This document shows positions 9,766 through 17,274 of a stretch of 31,669 bases of DNA, piece by piece. Every line of letters begins with the position of its first letter. Positions within the stretch are counted from its first letter, which is position 1. This stretch comes from Pseudomonadota bacterium (lineage in GTDB: Bacteria > Pseudomonadota > Alphaproteobacteria > Rhodospirillales > Magnetospirillaceae): assembly GCA_023426365.1 (NCBI GenBank), contig JAFAAW010000152.1, positions 1-31,669 of the forward strand. Reading direction: 5' to 3'. The notes under the pieces were generated by a model, which was given only the letters and a program-made list of their open reading frames with translations, did no database searches and was not told where the DNA came from. A program made the position numbers and the translations under genes.

Positions 9766-10766
9766 CATTCCAGCTCGGTGAAAGCCGCGAACGGCTTGCC
9801 GGCGGTGCTTTCGCTGAAGCCGAAGAACTCGAACGAGCGTTCGATGTGCTCGGACAAGGGCGCGATCACCGTCAGTTCCTTGCCGGTGCGCGGATGGGGC
9901 AGACGCACGGCCCGGGCATGCAGGTGCAGCTTGCGCGACACGCCGGTGCCGGCGATGAAGGCGTTGGCCGCGCCGTACTTGCCGTCGCCCAGGATCGGGG
10001 TTTCCAGCAGGGCGCAATGGGCGCGCAACTGGTGGGTGCGGCCGGTGCGCGGCTCCATCTCCAGCCAGGCGGCGCGCTTGAGTGCGTTGTCCACCACCCG
10101 GTACCAGGTGACGGCGCGCTTGCCCTCGTCCTGGTCCACCGCCATCTTCTCGCCGGCGCGGCCGGGCAGCTTGGCCAGCGCCGCGTCGATGCGGCCCTGG
10201 CGGTGCTTGGGCACCCCCACCACCAGCGCCCAATAGCACTTGCGCGCCGCCCGGCTCTTGAACGCCGCGGCCAGCTTGGACGCCGCATTGGCCGACCGCC
10301 CCAGCAGCAGCACGCCGGAAGTGTCCTTGTCCAGGCGATGGACCAGGCGCGGGCGGTCGGGCTTGTCGAATTGCAGGCAGTCCAGCCAGGCGTCCAGGTG
10401 CTTGTCGGCCATACCGGTGCCGCCCTGCACCGCCAGCCCGGCGGGCTTGTTCAACGCGATGACGTCGTCGTCCATGTACAGGATGGCGTCGCGCAGCATC
10501 TTGGCGGTCTTGTCGTCCACCGGCGCGCGCTTGGGCGCCTCGGGCCGGGGCGGGGCGTCGCCGGCCGGCATGGGCGGCACGCGGATCTCCTGGCCGGCCT
10601 CCAGCCGCTGGTTGGACTTGGCGCGCTTGCCCGCCACCCGCACCTGGCCGGTGCGCAGCCATTTTTCCAACAGCCCGTGGCCCACATCGGGGAAATGGCG
10701 CTTGAACCAACGGTCCAGCCGGATGTCGGCATCGTCGGCGGAAACGGTGATGATCTGGACGGACAT
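9765..10766 (-). CDS. rluC: RluA/RluC-family 23S rRNA pseudouridine synthase
   Basis: Isomerises uridine to pseudouridine in RNA; E. coli RluC modifies 23S positions 955, 2504 and 2580. The protein (333 residues from the ATG at 10766) has an N-terminal S4-type RNA-binding domain (about residues 14-65: RLDRWFKRHFP ... GQVRVAGKRA), a Pro/Ala linker, and the catalytic domain with HRLDKDTSG, where D146 is the catalytic aspartate. The later PRTGRTHQLRAH and GDGKYG motifs are typical. A GTG five codons upstream (10781) is possible, but homologues start near MSVQIITV. The gene runs into the terminator it shares with the convergent secreted-protein gene. Assignment as RluC rather than RluD or RluA is from gene order and S4 domain, and is moderately sure. 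Confidence 0.9.
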   Translation of the reverse strand: MSVQIITVSADDADIRLDRWFKRHFPDVGHGLLEKWLRTGQVRVAGKRAKSNQRLEAGQEIRVPPMPAGDAPPRPEAPKRAPVDDKTAKMLRDAILYMDDDVIALNKPAGLAVQGGTGMADKHLDAWLDCLQFDKPDRPRLVHRLDKDTSGVLLLGRSANAASKLAAAFKSRAARKCYWALVVGVPKHRQGRIDAALAKLPGRAGEKMAVDQDEGKRAVTWYRVVDNALKRAAWLEMEPRTGRTHQLRAHCALLETPILGDGKYGAANAFIAGTGVSRKLHLHARAVRLPHPRTGKELTVIAPLSEHIERSFEFFGFSESTAGKPFAAFTELE

Positions 10767-10844
10767 AGCGGGGTTCACCACAAAGGCAGGTGGGCCAAAA
10801 AGGGGTTTTAGCGCGTCGCGGCGGGCAGAGACACGAAAATCGCC

Positions 10845-11237
10845 CTATGCCACCACCTGCCGCACCGCCGCCATGGCGGCGAACAGCGCGCCGACCGACA
10901 GCAGGACCGACAGCGCCACGTAAAGCGCCGCCACCGCCCAGGAATGGCGCTCGACCAGCAGGGCGACATCCAGCGAGAAGGTGGAGAAGGTGGTGAAGCC
11001 GCCCAGGATGCCGACCGTCAGGAACACCCGCAGGTCGGGGCTGGGCTGCCACGCCAGCGCGCCCAGTTCCGCCAGAACGCCCATGACGGCGCTGCCGGCG
11101 ATATTGACGAACAAGGTGCCCCAGGGAAACCCCGCGCCCACCGTCTGGCCGATCAGCACCATGGACAGGTAGCGGGCGACCGAACCCAGCGCGCCGCCGG
11201 CCGCGACCCAAAGGACGGAGGTGAAGGTGGTTGTCAT
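10845..11237 (-). CDS. crcB: Fluoride ion channel CrcB/Fluc
   Basis: Small four-helix membrane protein of 130 residues that exports fluoride as a dual-topology homodimer. Family motifs are visible: GGALGSVARY at 14-23, the GTLFVNIAGS segment with N45, and the pore signature GGFTTFSTFS at 79-88, whose phenylalanine and threonine residues line the fluoride path in characterised Fluc channels. Length is standard. I start at the ATG at 11237, since the longer open frame upstream is arginine- and proline-rich shadow sequence. The reading strand upstream was checked for a fluoride riboswitch and none was recognised. It lies between rlpA-like and rluC genes on the same strand. Confidence 0.93.
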   Translation of the reverse strand: MTTTFTSVLWVAAGGALGSVARYLSMVLIGQTVGAGFPWGTLFVNIAGSAVMGVLAELGALAWQPSPDLRVFLTVGILGGFTTFSTFSLDVALLVERHSWAVAALYVALSVLLSVGALFAAMAAVRQVVA

Positions 11238-11343
11238 GGGCACGGCCCCCGGGGAATGGAACGCCCCCTTTGTGCCGCAGGCGGCGCGGCGCGTCCAGCG
11301 CCGGCCGCACCCCTTGCGCCCCGGCTCGGGGCACGGCGCCTTT

Positions 11344-11379
11344 AGACCATCGCGCGTCAAATATGACGCACGCTGGTCT
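11344..11379. repeat. Long interrupted inverted repeat between rlpA-like gene and crcB
   Basis: Arms AGACCA..CG..GCGTCA and TGACGC..CG..TGGTCT around a 4-nt AATA centre: 14 paired positions and two mismatches. One mismatch becomes a G-U pair when read as minus-strand RNA. On the plus strand it is followed by CGTTTTATG, but no plus-strand gene ends here. It could be an operator for crcB or a processed intergenic hairpin; function unknown. Confidence 0.7.
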
Positions 11380-11466
11380 CGTTTTATGTTTGGCCCTCGC
11401 CGGGCGCGCGGCTGCGCGCGCTTGGCCGCCGCCTCAATGGCGGCAGATCGCGGCTGTGCGCCACAT

Positions 11467-11853
11467 CTAGCGCGCTTCAGCGAATTGGGTCAGGGGCGTG
11501 ATTTCGACCGGGCCGCCGCCCTTGTTGCGGAACCTGAGCACGCGGGCGGCGCCTTCGGACAGGTCGATGCGGCCGGGTCCCGCCAGCAGGCGGTCGTTGA
11601 TGCGGACGACGACGCGGTGATACTCGCCATGCTTGGCGTTCTTGGTCAGGCGCCGCACCTCGACCAATGTGCCGAACGGCAGCGTCGGATGGGCGGCGGT
11701 CATGGCCCAGGGATCGAACATTTCGCCGTTGGCTGTGGGGCGGCCCGCATGGTCGGGGCCGTACCAGGTGGCCCGGGCCACCTCACCCGCGCGAACCGGC
11801 GCGACGGTCACGCCCACGGCCAGGGCCGCGAGCAAAAAACAGAGTCGAAACAA
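11467..11853 (-). CDS. rlpA: RlpA-like double-psi beta-barrel protein, TTG start
   Basis: Secreted protein of 128 residues: signal peptide (about 1-22) followed by a single RlpA-type double-psi beta-barrel. Motifs are ATWYGPDHAGRPTANGE, MTAAHPTLPFGTLVEV, VVVRINDR and GRIDLSEGAA. In RlpA lytic transglycosylases, which cleave denuded glycan at the septum, conserved acidic residues correspond to E44 and D97 here. There is no lipobox and no SPOR domain, so septal targeting by SPOR is absent. The start is TTG at 11853, chosen because GAAGGA lies about eight bases upstream and no ATG or GTG gives a full signal peptide. A candidate promoter lies at 11930-11957. Whether it is an active enzyme is not shown. 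Confidence 0.85.
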   Translation of the reverse strand: MFRLCFLLAALAVGVTVAPVRAGEVARATWYGPDHAGRPTANGEMFDPWAMTAAHPTLPFGTLVEVRRLTKNAKHGEYHRVVVRINDRLLAGPGRIDLSEGAARVLRFRNKGGGPVEITPLTQFAEAR

Positions 11854-11905
11854 ACGCGTATCCTTCGTTGCTGCTCACTCCCTCCCATCCCAGGGTGGAA
11901 TATCC

Positions 11906-11957
11906 ACAGGTTCACAAACTGTCGCAACATATTTAATTTCTGTTCATTTCGACACAA
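11906..11957 (-). promoter_or_regulatory. Candidate promoter and palindrome for the rlpA-like gene
   Basis: In an AT-rich patch just after the rarA stop, minus-strand TTGTGT (11952-11957) and TAAATA (11930-11935) are 16 bases apart. Downstream of the predicted start lies an imperfect 17-bp palindrome (11906-11922) with ACAG/CTGT ends, suited to be an operator. Confidence 0.4.
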
Positions 11958-11963
11958 AACGAC

Positions 11964-13268
11964 TCATCCGCCCGACGAACCGCGCTCCTTGCGCGCGCGC
12001 AGCCGGTCCCAGTAATCGATGCGCTTGCGGATTTCACGCTCGAATCCGCGTTCGGGCGGGTCATAGAAGCGCTGGCGGTTCATGCCGTCGGGAAAGTAAT
12101 TCTGGCCCGAGAAGCCGTCGGCGGTGTCGTGGTCGTACTGGTAGCCGGCGCTGTAGCCCAGTTCCTTCATCATCTTGGTCGGCGCGTTCAGGATGTGCAT
12201 GGGCGGCATCAGGCTGCCGGTCTGGCGGGCGGCGCGCATGGCGGCCTTGTACCCCGTATAGCCGGCATTGGATTTGGGCGCCGTGCCCAGATAGATCACC
12301 AGTTGCGCGATGGCCAGCTCGCCCTCGGGACTGCCCAGCCGCTCGTACAGGTCCCAGGCGGCGATGGCCTGGGTCAGCGCGCCCGGATCGGCCAGCCCCA
12401 CATCCTCGACGGCGAACCGTGCCAGCCGCCGCAGCAGGTAAAGCGGGTCCTCGCCGCCATCCAGCATGCGCGCCATCCAGTAGAGCGCCGCATCGGTGTC
12501 CGACCCGCGCAAGCTTTTGTGCAGCGCGCTGATCAGGTTGTAATGGCCCTCGCGGTCCTTGTCGTAGGCCGGCGCGCGCTTCTGCACCACGCCGGCCAGG
12601 CCGGCGGCGTCCAGCTTGGGTTCGGGCGGCAGGATGGACACCGCCTCGACCAGATTGAGGAAATAGCGCCCGTCGCCATCGGCCAGGGCCTTGAGCTGGG
12701 CGCGGGCGTCGTCGGCCAGCGGCAGGGGGTGGCCGATGGCGGCCTCGGCCCGGCCGATCAGCGCCTCCAGCGCCCCATCGTCCAGGCGATGCAGCACCAT
12801 GACCTGGCAGCGCGACAACAGCGCCCCGTTCAGCTCGAAACTGGGGTTCTCGGTGGTGGCGCCCACCAGAACCACCGTGCCGTTTTCCACATAGGGCAGG
12901 AAGCCGTCCTGCTGGGCGCGGTTGAAGCGGTGGATCTCGTCCACGAACAGCAGCGTGCCCTGCCCCATCTCCTTGCGCTTGGTGGCGGCCTCGAACACCT
13001 TGCGCAGGTCGGCCACGCCGGAGAACACCGCGCTTAAGGGTTCGAAATGCAGCTTGGTGCGTTCGGCCAGCAGGCGGGCGATGGTGGTCTTGCCGCAGCC
13101 CGGCGGCCCCCACAGGATGAAGGACGACAGCCGCCCGGCCGCCAGCATGCGGCCCAGCGGGCCGGCGGGGCCGATCAGATGGTCCTGGCCAACCACCTGA
13201 TCGAGGCTTTGCGGCCTCAGGCGATCGGCCAGCGGCCGGTCCTCGTCGCGATCGAACAGTGTGCTCAC
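11964..13268 (-). CDS. rarA: Replication-associated recombination protein A (RarA/MgsA AAA+ ATPase)
   Basis: AAA+ ATPase of the RarA/MgsA/WRNIP1 family, 434 residues, which acts at stalled replication forks as a tetramer and contacts SSB. Visible are Walker A GPPGCGKT (about 54-61), Walker B LLFVDE (106-111) followed by IHRFNRAQQD, sensor-1 GATTENPSFE, and the C-terminal clamp-loader-like part with SALHKSLRGSD and GYTGYKAAMRAAR. The start is GTG at 13268, giving MSTLFDRDED; GTGA overlaps the stop of the Deg protease by four bases, so translation is probably coupled. The longer open frame upstream is the protease read in another frame. The pairing of Deg protease and rarA after the ribosomal block is common in alphaproteobacteria. 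Confidence 0.95.
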   Translation of the reverse strand: MSTLFDRDEDRPLADRLRPQSLDQVVGQDHLIGPAGPLGRMLAAGRLSSFILWGPPGCGKTTIARLLAERTKLHFEPLSAVFSGVADLRKVFEAATKRKEMGQGTLLFVDEIHRFNRAQQDGFLPYVENGTVVLVGATTENPSFELNGALLSRCQVMVLHRLDDGALEALIGRAEAAIGHPLPLADDARAQLKALADGDGRYFLNLVEAVSILPPEPKLDAAGLAGVVQKRAPAYDKDREGHYNLISALHKSLRGSDTDAALYWMARMLDGGEDPLYLLRRLARFAVEDVGLADPGALTQAIAAWDLYERLGSPEGELAIAQLVIYLGTAPKSNAGYTGYKAAMRAARQTGSLMPPMHILNAPTKMMKELGYSAGYQYDHDTADGFSGQNYFPDGMNRQRFYDPPERGFEREIRKRIDYWDRLRARKERGSSGG

Positions 13269-14683
13269 CCGCCGACCTGCATGCTGAGCGTCTGGCCGTC
13301 GCGGTTGATGGTGATGCGCCACACGTCGCGATTGGCGGCCAGCAATTGCTTGACCTCGGCCACGGTGGCGACCGGACGGTCGTTGATGCGCAAGATGATG
13401 TCGCCGGGCTGGAATTGCAGCCGGTTGGCGATGGAGCCACGCTTGATGCGCAGGATGACCACACCGGTGGCGGCGCTGGACATGCCCACCTCCTCCGCCA
13501 GGGCGGGGTTCAGGTTGGCGATGGTCGCGCCCGTGAACGGGTTGGCGCCGTTGAGGTCGGTGACCTCGCGCGGCGGGTTTTCCGGCGGCGCGATCAGCCG
13601 CACGTCCACCGTGCGCTCGACGCCGTCGCGCAGGAACCCGACGCGGGCGTCGGTGCCCAGCGTCAGGGTGGCCAGCCGGAACCGCAGGCCCTCGGGGTCG
13701 TCCACTTCGCGGCCCTGCACATGGGTGACCACGTCGCCCACCTTGAGGCCCGCCCGCGCCGCCGGGCCGTCCTTGGCCACGGCATTGAGCAGGACGCCCG
13801 CCGGGCGCGGCAGCCGCATAGCCTGGGCCAGCTCGCTGGTCACCGCCTGACCCGAGGCGCCCAGCCACGGCCGCACCACCTTGCCGGTCTGGGTGATGCC
13901 GGCCAGCACGCTTTTGACCAGCGCGGTGGGAATGGCGAAGCCGATGCCGTTCGAGCCGCCGTCGCGCGAATAGATGGCGGTGTTGATGCCGATCAGCCGG
14001 CCGTTCATGTCCACCAGCGCGCCGCCCGAATTGCCGGGGTTGATGGCGGCGTCGGTCTGGATGAACGAGCGATAATCGGTGATGCCCACATTGGTGCGCG
14101 CCAGCGCCGAGACGATGCCGCTGGTCACCGTCTGGCCGACGCCGAACGGATTGCCGATGGCGATGATCAGGTCGCCCACCTCGATGGCGTCGGAATCGCC
14201 CATGGGCAGGACCGGCAGCGTCTCGCCCCGCGCCGGCTCGACCTTGAGCACGGCCAGGTCGCTGCGTTCGTCGGAACCGACCACGCGCGCCTCGAACTCG
14301 CGGCGGTCGGCCAGCACCACGGTCACCTCGTCGGCGTCCTTGATGACGTGATGGTTGGTCACCACCGTGCCGTCGGGGGTGACGATGACGCCCGAACCCA
14401 GCGAGCGCTGCACCCGTTCCTGCACCGCACCGGGCGGCAGGGCGTCGCCGAAGAAGCGGCGGAAAAACGGGTCAGCCAGCAACGGCGACGCCGCGCGCAC
14501 GATCCGCTTGGTATAGATGTTGACCACCGCCGGGGCGGCCGATTTGACCACCGGAGAGAAGCTGAGCTTGATCTGCTCGCGCGAGGTCGGGGTCTGCTGG
14601 GCGCCGGCCGGCGTCACGGCCAGCGGCAACGCCACGGCCACCAGGGCCAGAACCCGGAGCATGGGGAAGCGCGACAGCCTCAT
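13265..14683 (-). CDS. Periplasmic Deg/HtrA-type serine protease with two PDZ domains
   Basis: HtrA-family protease and chaperone, 472 residues. A Sec signal peptide (LALVAVALPLAVTPAGA, cleavage near residue 28) sends it to the periplasm. The trypsin-like domain has the complete triad: H112 (TNHHVI), D142 (SDLAVLK) and S219 (GNSGGAL). Two PDZ domains follow (about 270-360 and 375-470), the first with RPWLGASGQ and GLKVGDVV, the second with NRLQFQPGDIILRIN. Length fits DegP/DegQ rather than DegS. A GAGG site lies eight bases before the ATG. The gene stands 79 bases after the HPt gene and its stop overlaps the rarA start. A weak promoter-like stretch with GATAGTATAG lies upstream at about 14730. 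DegP versus DegQ cannot be decided. Confidence 0.94.
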   Translation of the reverse strand: MRLSRFPMLRVLALVAVALPLAVTPAGAQQTPTSREQIKLSFSPVVKSAAPAVVNIYTKRIVRAASPLLADPFFRRFFGDALPPGAVQERVQRSLGSGVIVTPDGTVVTNHHVIKDADEVTVVLADRREFEARVVGSDERSDLAVLKVEPARGETLPVLPMGDSDAIEVGDLIIAIGNPFGVGQTVTSGIVSALARTNVGITDYRSFIQTDAAINPGNSGGALVDMNGRLIGINTAIYSRDGGSNGIGFAIPTALVKSVLAGITQTGKVVRPWLGASGQAVTSELAQAMRLPRPAGVLLNAVAKDGPAARAGLKVGDVVTHVQGREVDDPEGLRFRLATLTLGTDARVGFLRDGVERTVDVRLIAPPENPPREVTDLNGANPFTGATIANLNPALAEEVGMSSAATGVVILRIKRGSIANRLQFQPGDIILRINDRPVATVAEVKQLLAANRDVWRITINRDGQTLSMQVGG

Positions 14684-14762
14684 GGGGGGGAACCTCTACG
14701 GCACGAAAGGAGATTTGTCCGCTATACTATCGGTTCGCGGCCAAATCGTGGCAAGCGGCCGT

Positions 14763-15203
14763 TCATCCCTCTGGCGACAGATTGGGAACCTGGACCTCCA
14801 GCCTGCGCAATAGGTCGCGCCCGTCCGCCCCGCCATCGCCCGACAGCCGCTGCGCGACCACCTGGGCCATGGCCTCGGCCACCATGTCCAGCCGGCGCAA
14901 AAGCACGGCATCGACGCCCTCGGCCGCGTGGACCAACCGGCACAGGGCCAGGCCCAGCCGGGAAAGCAGCGGATAATCGAACGTGGCGGCCTGCCCCTTG
15001 ATGTCGTGGGCGACGGCGAACACGGCGGCGGCGGCCGCGTGCCATTGCGCCGCCCCGGCGGAGCGCAGCGCGGCAAGGGCGGTGGCAAGCCGAAGCAGGT
15101 CGGCCTCGATCCAGCGCAGGTATTCGTCCGACAGGGCCGACAGGGCGGCTTCGGCCCGGGCCAGCGCCTCGGGGTCCAGCTCGCCCTCGCCGCCCGCCGC
15201 CAT
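14763..15203 (-). CDS. HPt-domain phosphotransfer protein
   Basis: Single-domain histidine phosphotransfer protein of 146 residues. The key motif is AHDIKGQAATFDYPLLSRLG, with H66 as the expected phosphohistidine, followed by the lysine and glycine conserved in HPt domains; flanking sequence is helical and alanine-rich, consistent with a four-helix bundle. No kinase or receiver domain is attached. I start at the ATG at 15203, five bases after the stop of the receiver gene, so the two are almost certainly one transcript and probable partners. HPt proteins of this type next to stand-alone receivers are common in Rhodospirillales. The upstream hybrid kinase that would feed this relay is not in the window. 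The relay role is inference. Confidence 0.8.
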   Translation of the reverse strand: MAAGGEGELDPEALARAEAALSALSDEYLRWIEADLLRLATALAALRSAGAAQWHAAAAAVFAVAHDIKGQAATFDYPLLSRLGLALCRLVHAAEGVDAVLLRRLDMVAEAMAQVVAQRLSGDGGADGRDLLRRLEVQVPNLSPEG

Positions 15204-15208
15204 GGCGG

Positions 15209-15679
15209 TCAGCCCGTGGCCTGAAGCGCCGGCTGGCGGCGCAGCGAGGTTTCCAGCAGATGGGCGGCACGCTGGATCACCTCGATGGCGGAAATGGGTT
15301 TGGCGATCACGTCGTCGATGCCCGCCTCCCACGCCTGCTCCAGCACGGCGTGATGGGTGCTGCCGGCCAGCGCCAGCACCGGCGTGCGGGCGTCCACCAG
15401 CTCGCCCCGGCGGATGCGGTGGACGAACAGCACCGTTTCGGTGGTGTCGCCGGCAAAGTCGGCGATGATCAGGTCCGGCGGCTGTTCCAGCATCAGCGGC
15501 ACGGCCGCGGCGGGGCAGCGCGCCTCGCGCACGTCCTTGACCGACAAGGCGCCCAGCAAGGTGGCGATCAGCCGTCGGATATGTGCGTTGGCATCGACGA
15601 CCAACACCCGAAGATCGTTGAGTTCGCTCAAGCCCAGCCCCTGTCCCGGGCTTGTTCCGCCCGGTTCTTCGTTATGCAT
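15209..15679 (-). CDS. Stand-alone CheY-like receiver (response regulator)
   Basis: Protein of 156 residues with a single receiver domain and no output domain. Beta-1 ends LVVDAN with D29, but the second of the usual paired acidic residues is alanine (A30). The phosphoacceptor is D74 in LIIADF; the conserved Thr/Ser site appears in LALAGST, and the conserved lysine in IAKPIS. A short, glycine-rich N-terminal extension (residues 1-20) precedes the domain. The ATG at 15679 has no ribosome-binding site and lies within a few bases of a predicted transcription start. A TTG at 15631 preceded by AGGGG would give a tighter domain start, so the N-terminus is uncertain. It is directly followed by the HPt gene. 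Confidence 0.87.
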   Translation of the reverse strand: MHNEEPGGTSPGQGLGLSELNDLRVLVVDANAHIRRLIATLLGALSVKDVREARCPAAAVPLMLEQPPDLIIADFAGDTTETVLFVHRIRRGELVDARTPVLALAGSTHHAVLEQAWEAGIDDVIAKPISAIEVIQRAAHLLETSLRRQPALQATG

Positions 15680-15681
15680 TG

Positions 15682-15718
15682 ATAACCGTTATATCCCGGC
15701 GGGCTGGCTATGCACAAC
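15682..15718 (-). promoter_or_regulatory. Candidate promoter for the receiver-HPt operon
   Basis: Minus-strand TTGTGC (about 15712-15717) and TATAAC (15688-15693) are separated by 18 bases. The -10 overlaps the palindrome ATAAC-C-GTTAT (15682-15692). Transcription would start about two bases before the annotated ATG, implying leaderless translation or use of a downstream start. Confidence 0.4.
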
Positions 15719-15786
15719 AATCTCGGCGAAGGAAAATCGCTTATGTCTTGTGGCTAAAGATTGAAAGAACAACTATTGAGTAGGTG

Positions 15787-17274
15787 TCACGCCGAGGGCA
15801 GGGCGATGGTGACGCGCAGGCCGCCCTCGGCCCGGTTGCGCGCCTCGACGGTGCCGCCCACGGCGGCCACGTTGCGGCGCACGATCCACAGGCCGATGCC
15901 GAAATGGGGCGCGCCCGACGGGTCGCTGGCCGGGCGGTGCGAGACGTAGCGTTCGAACATGCGTTCCAGCACCTCGGACGGCGCCCCCGGCCCCTGGTCG
16001 TCGATGGTCACCGCCACCCGGCCGCCACCACGCGCCACCGTGACGGTGACGGTGCCGCCATCGGGCGAGAACGACAGGGCATTTTCCAAGATGTTCTCGA
16101 TCACCGTTTCCATCATCTCGACGCCGGCCCGCACCACGCACGAGGCGGCGACGCGGCGCTCGATGACGATGCGGCGGTCGGCGGCCACGTCGTCATAGGA
16201 ATCCAGCAGCGCGCCCACCAGCTTGGACAGGTTGACCGCCTGGCGGGGCGGGCTGACCAGATCGGCGTTGACCTGGTCCAGACGGCGCGACGCCGCCACC
16301 AGCGCGTCAAGCCGGTCCAGCGACGCCTCGATCACCTGCAGCGAGCGCTCGGCCCCCGGCATGCCGCCGGCCGCGCGGCGCAGCGGCTCGACCGCCTGGG
16401 CGATGGTGGCGATGGGGGTCTTGAAGGCGTGGGCGTTCTCCTCGGCGGCGAAGCGGAACGCCTCGGCGGTGGAGCGCAGATTGCCGACCATGCGGTCCAG
16501 TTCGCGCGCCACGCCGTCCAGTTCGGGAATGTGGTTGGCCTGCACGAACGGCCGGGTGGCGGGGATGCCCTCGGCCACCCGGCGGGCCTCGCGGGCGAAG
16601 CGCGACATGGCCAGCGCCAGACCGCCGAACACCGTCAGCACCAGCACCATCAGCAGCGCATAGACGCCGGCCGCCATGGCCACTTCCGGGCTTTTCCAAT
16701 AGGGCCGGTCCAGGAACGATCCGGCGGCGTCATCGGTGGCTTGCGACGCCACCACCGCCCAGCAGCCGGCGGCCGTGGTGAACGGCACGATCGAGGTCAG
16801 CACCTCGTCGCGGCCGGCCGCACCGGCGAAATGAAGATCGAGCGCGTGGCCGCCCTCGCAACTGTCGGGCACCGCGCGGATCACGCCGGCGGCGGCCAGT
16901 TGCTCGCGCTCGGCCTCGACCGCCTCGGCCGCCAGCGGCGGAATGGCGCCGACCAGGAAGACCGGGCCGGAACGCCCGTCGGGCAGCGCCGGGCGGAACA
17001 GCAGGCGCATGTTGACCCCGGTGGGGTCCAGCTCCTCCAGCACTTGGCGGGTCTCGCTGACCGATGGCGCCGGCAGCCGCGACAGCCCCAGCGCCAGGCC
17101 GCGCGCGATCAGCCGGCCCTCCACCTGAAGGCGGGCCAGCAGCAGGTCGCGCTTGGCGTTCTCCGCCGCCGAGAACTCGCCATACAGAAACAGCGGCACG
17201 GCGACGAACGCGCCGGCCACCAGCACCAGCCGCGCCGCCAGCGAACGGGCGACGCGGCGCAGGGCGTCAGACAT
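15787..17274 (-). CDS. Membrane sensor histidine kinase
   Basis: Two-pass sensor kinase of 495 residues. Membrane segments lie at about 14-32 and 200-223, leaving a periplasmic sensor region of about 165 residues with two cysteines (C139, C171). A HAMP-like linker (about 224-270) leads to the dimerisation/phosphoacceptor helix, with H282 in ENAHAFKTPIAT, a variant H-box (HAFKTP in place of HELRTP). The ATPase domain has the N-box ENILENALSFS (about 393-403), G1 DDQGPG and G2 GIGLWIVRRN. The ATG overlaps the stop of the regulator gene by eight bases, so they form a cognate pair with regulator first. The signal is unknown; nearby envelope genes suggest, but do not show, an envelope input. Confidence 0.93.
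   Translation of the reverse strand: MSDALRRVARSLAARLVLVAGAFVAVPLFLYGEFSAAENAKRDLLLARLQVEGRLIARGLALGLSRLPAPSVSETRQVLEELDPTGVNMRLLFRPALPDGRSGPVFLVGAIPPLAAEAVEAEREQLAAAGVIRAVPDSCEGGHALDLHFAGAAGRDEVLTSIVPFTTAAGCWAVVASQATDDAAGSFLDRPYWKSPEVAMAAGVYALLMVLVLTVFGGLALAMSRFAREARRVAEGIPATRPFVQANHIPELDGVARELDRMVGNLRSTAEAFRFAAEENAHAFKTPIATIAQAVEPLRRAAGGMPGAERSLQVIEASLDRLDALVAASRRLDQVNADLVSPPRQAVNLSKLVGALLDSYDDVAADRRIVIERRVAASCVVRAGVEMMETVIENILENALSFSPDGGTVTVTVARGGGRVAVTIDDQGPGAPSEVLERMFERYVSHRPASDPSGAPHFGIGLWIVRRNVAAVGGTVEARNRAEGGLRVTIALPSA

Noticed and set aside
11238..11340. Fluoride riboswitch upstream of crcB
   Set aside because: I looked for the conserved GGCGAUGG and CUGAUGA-type segments on the crcB strand and did not find them.
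11900..11908. ATATCCACA, one mismatch from a DnaA box, in an AT-rich patch
   Set aside because: A single imperfect box with no cluster and no dnaA-type neighbours; the patch is better explained as the rlpA-like promoter.
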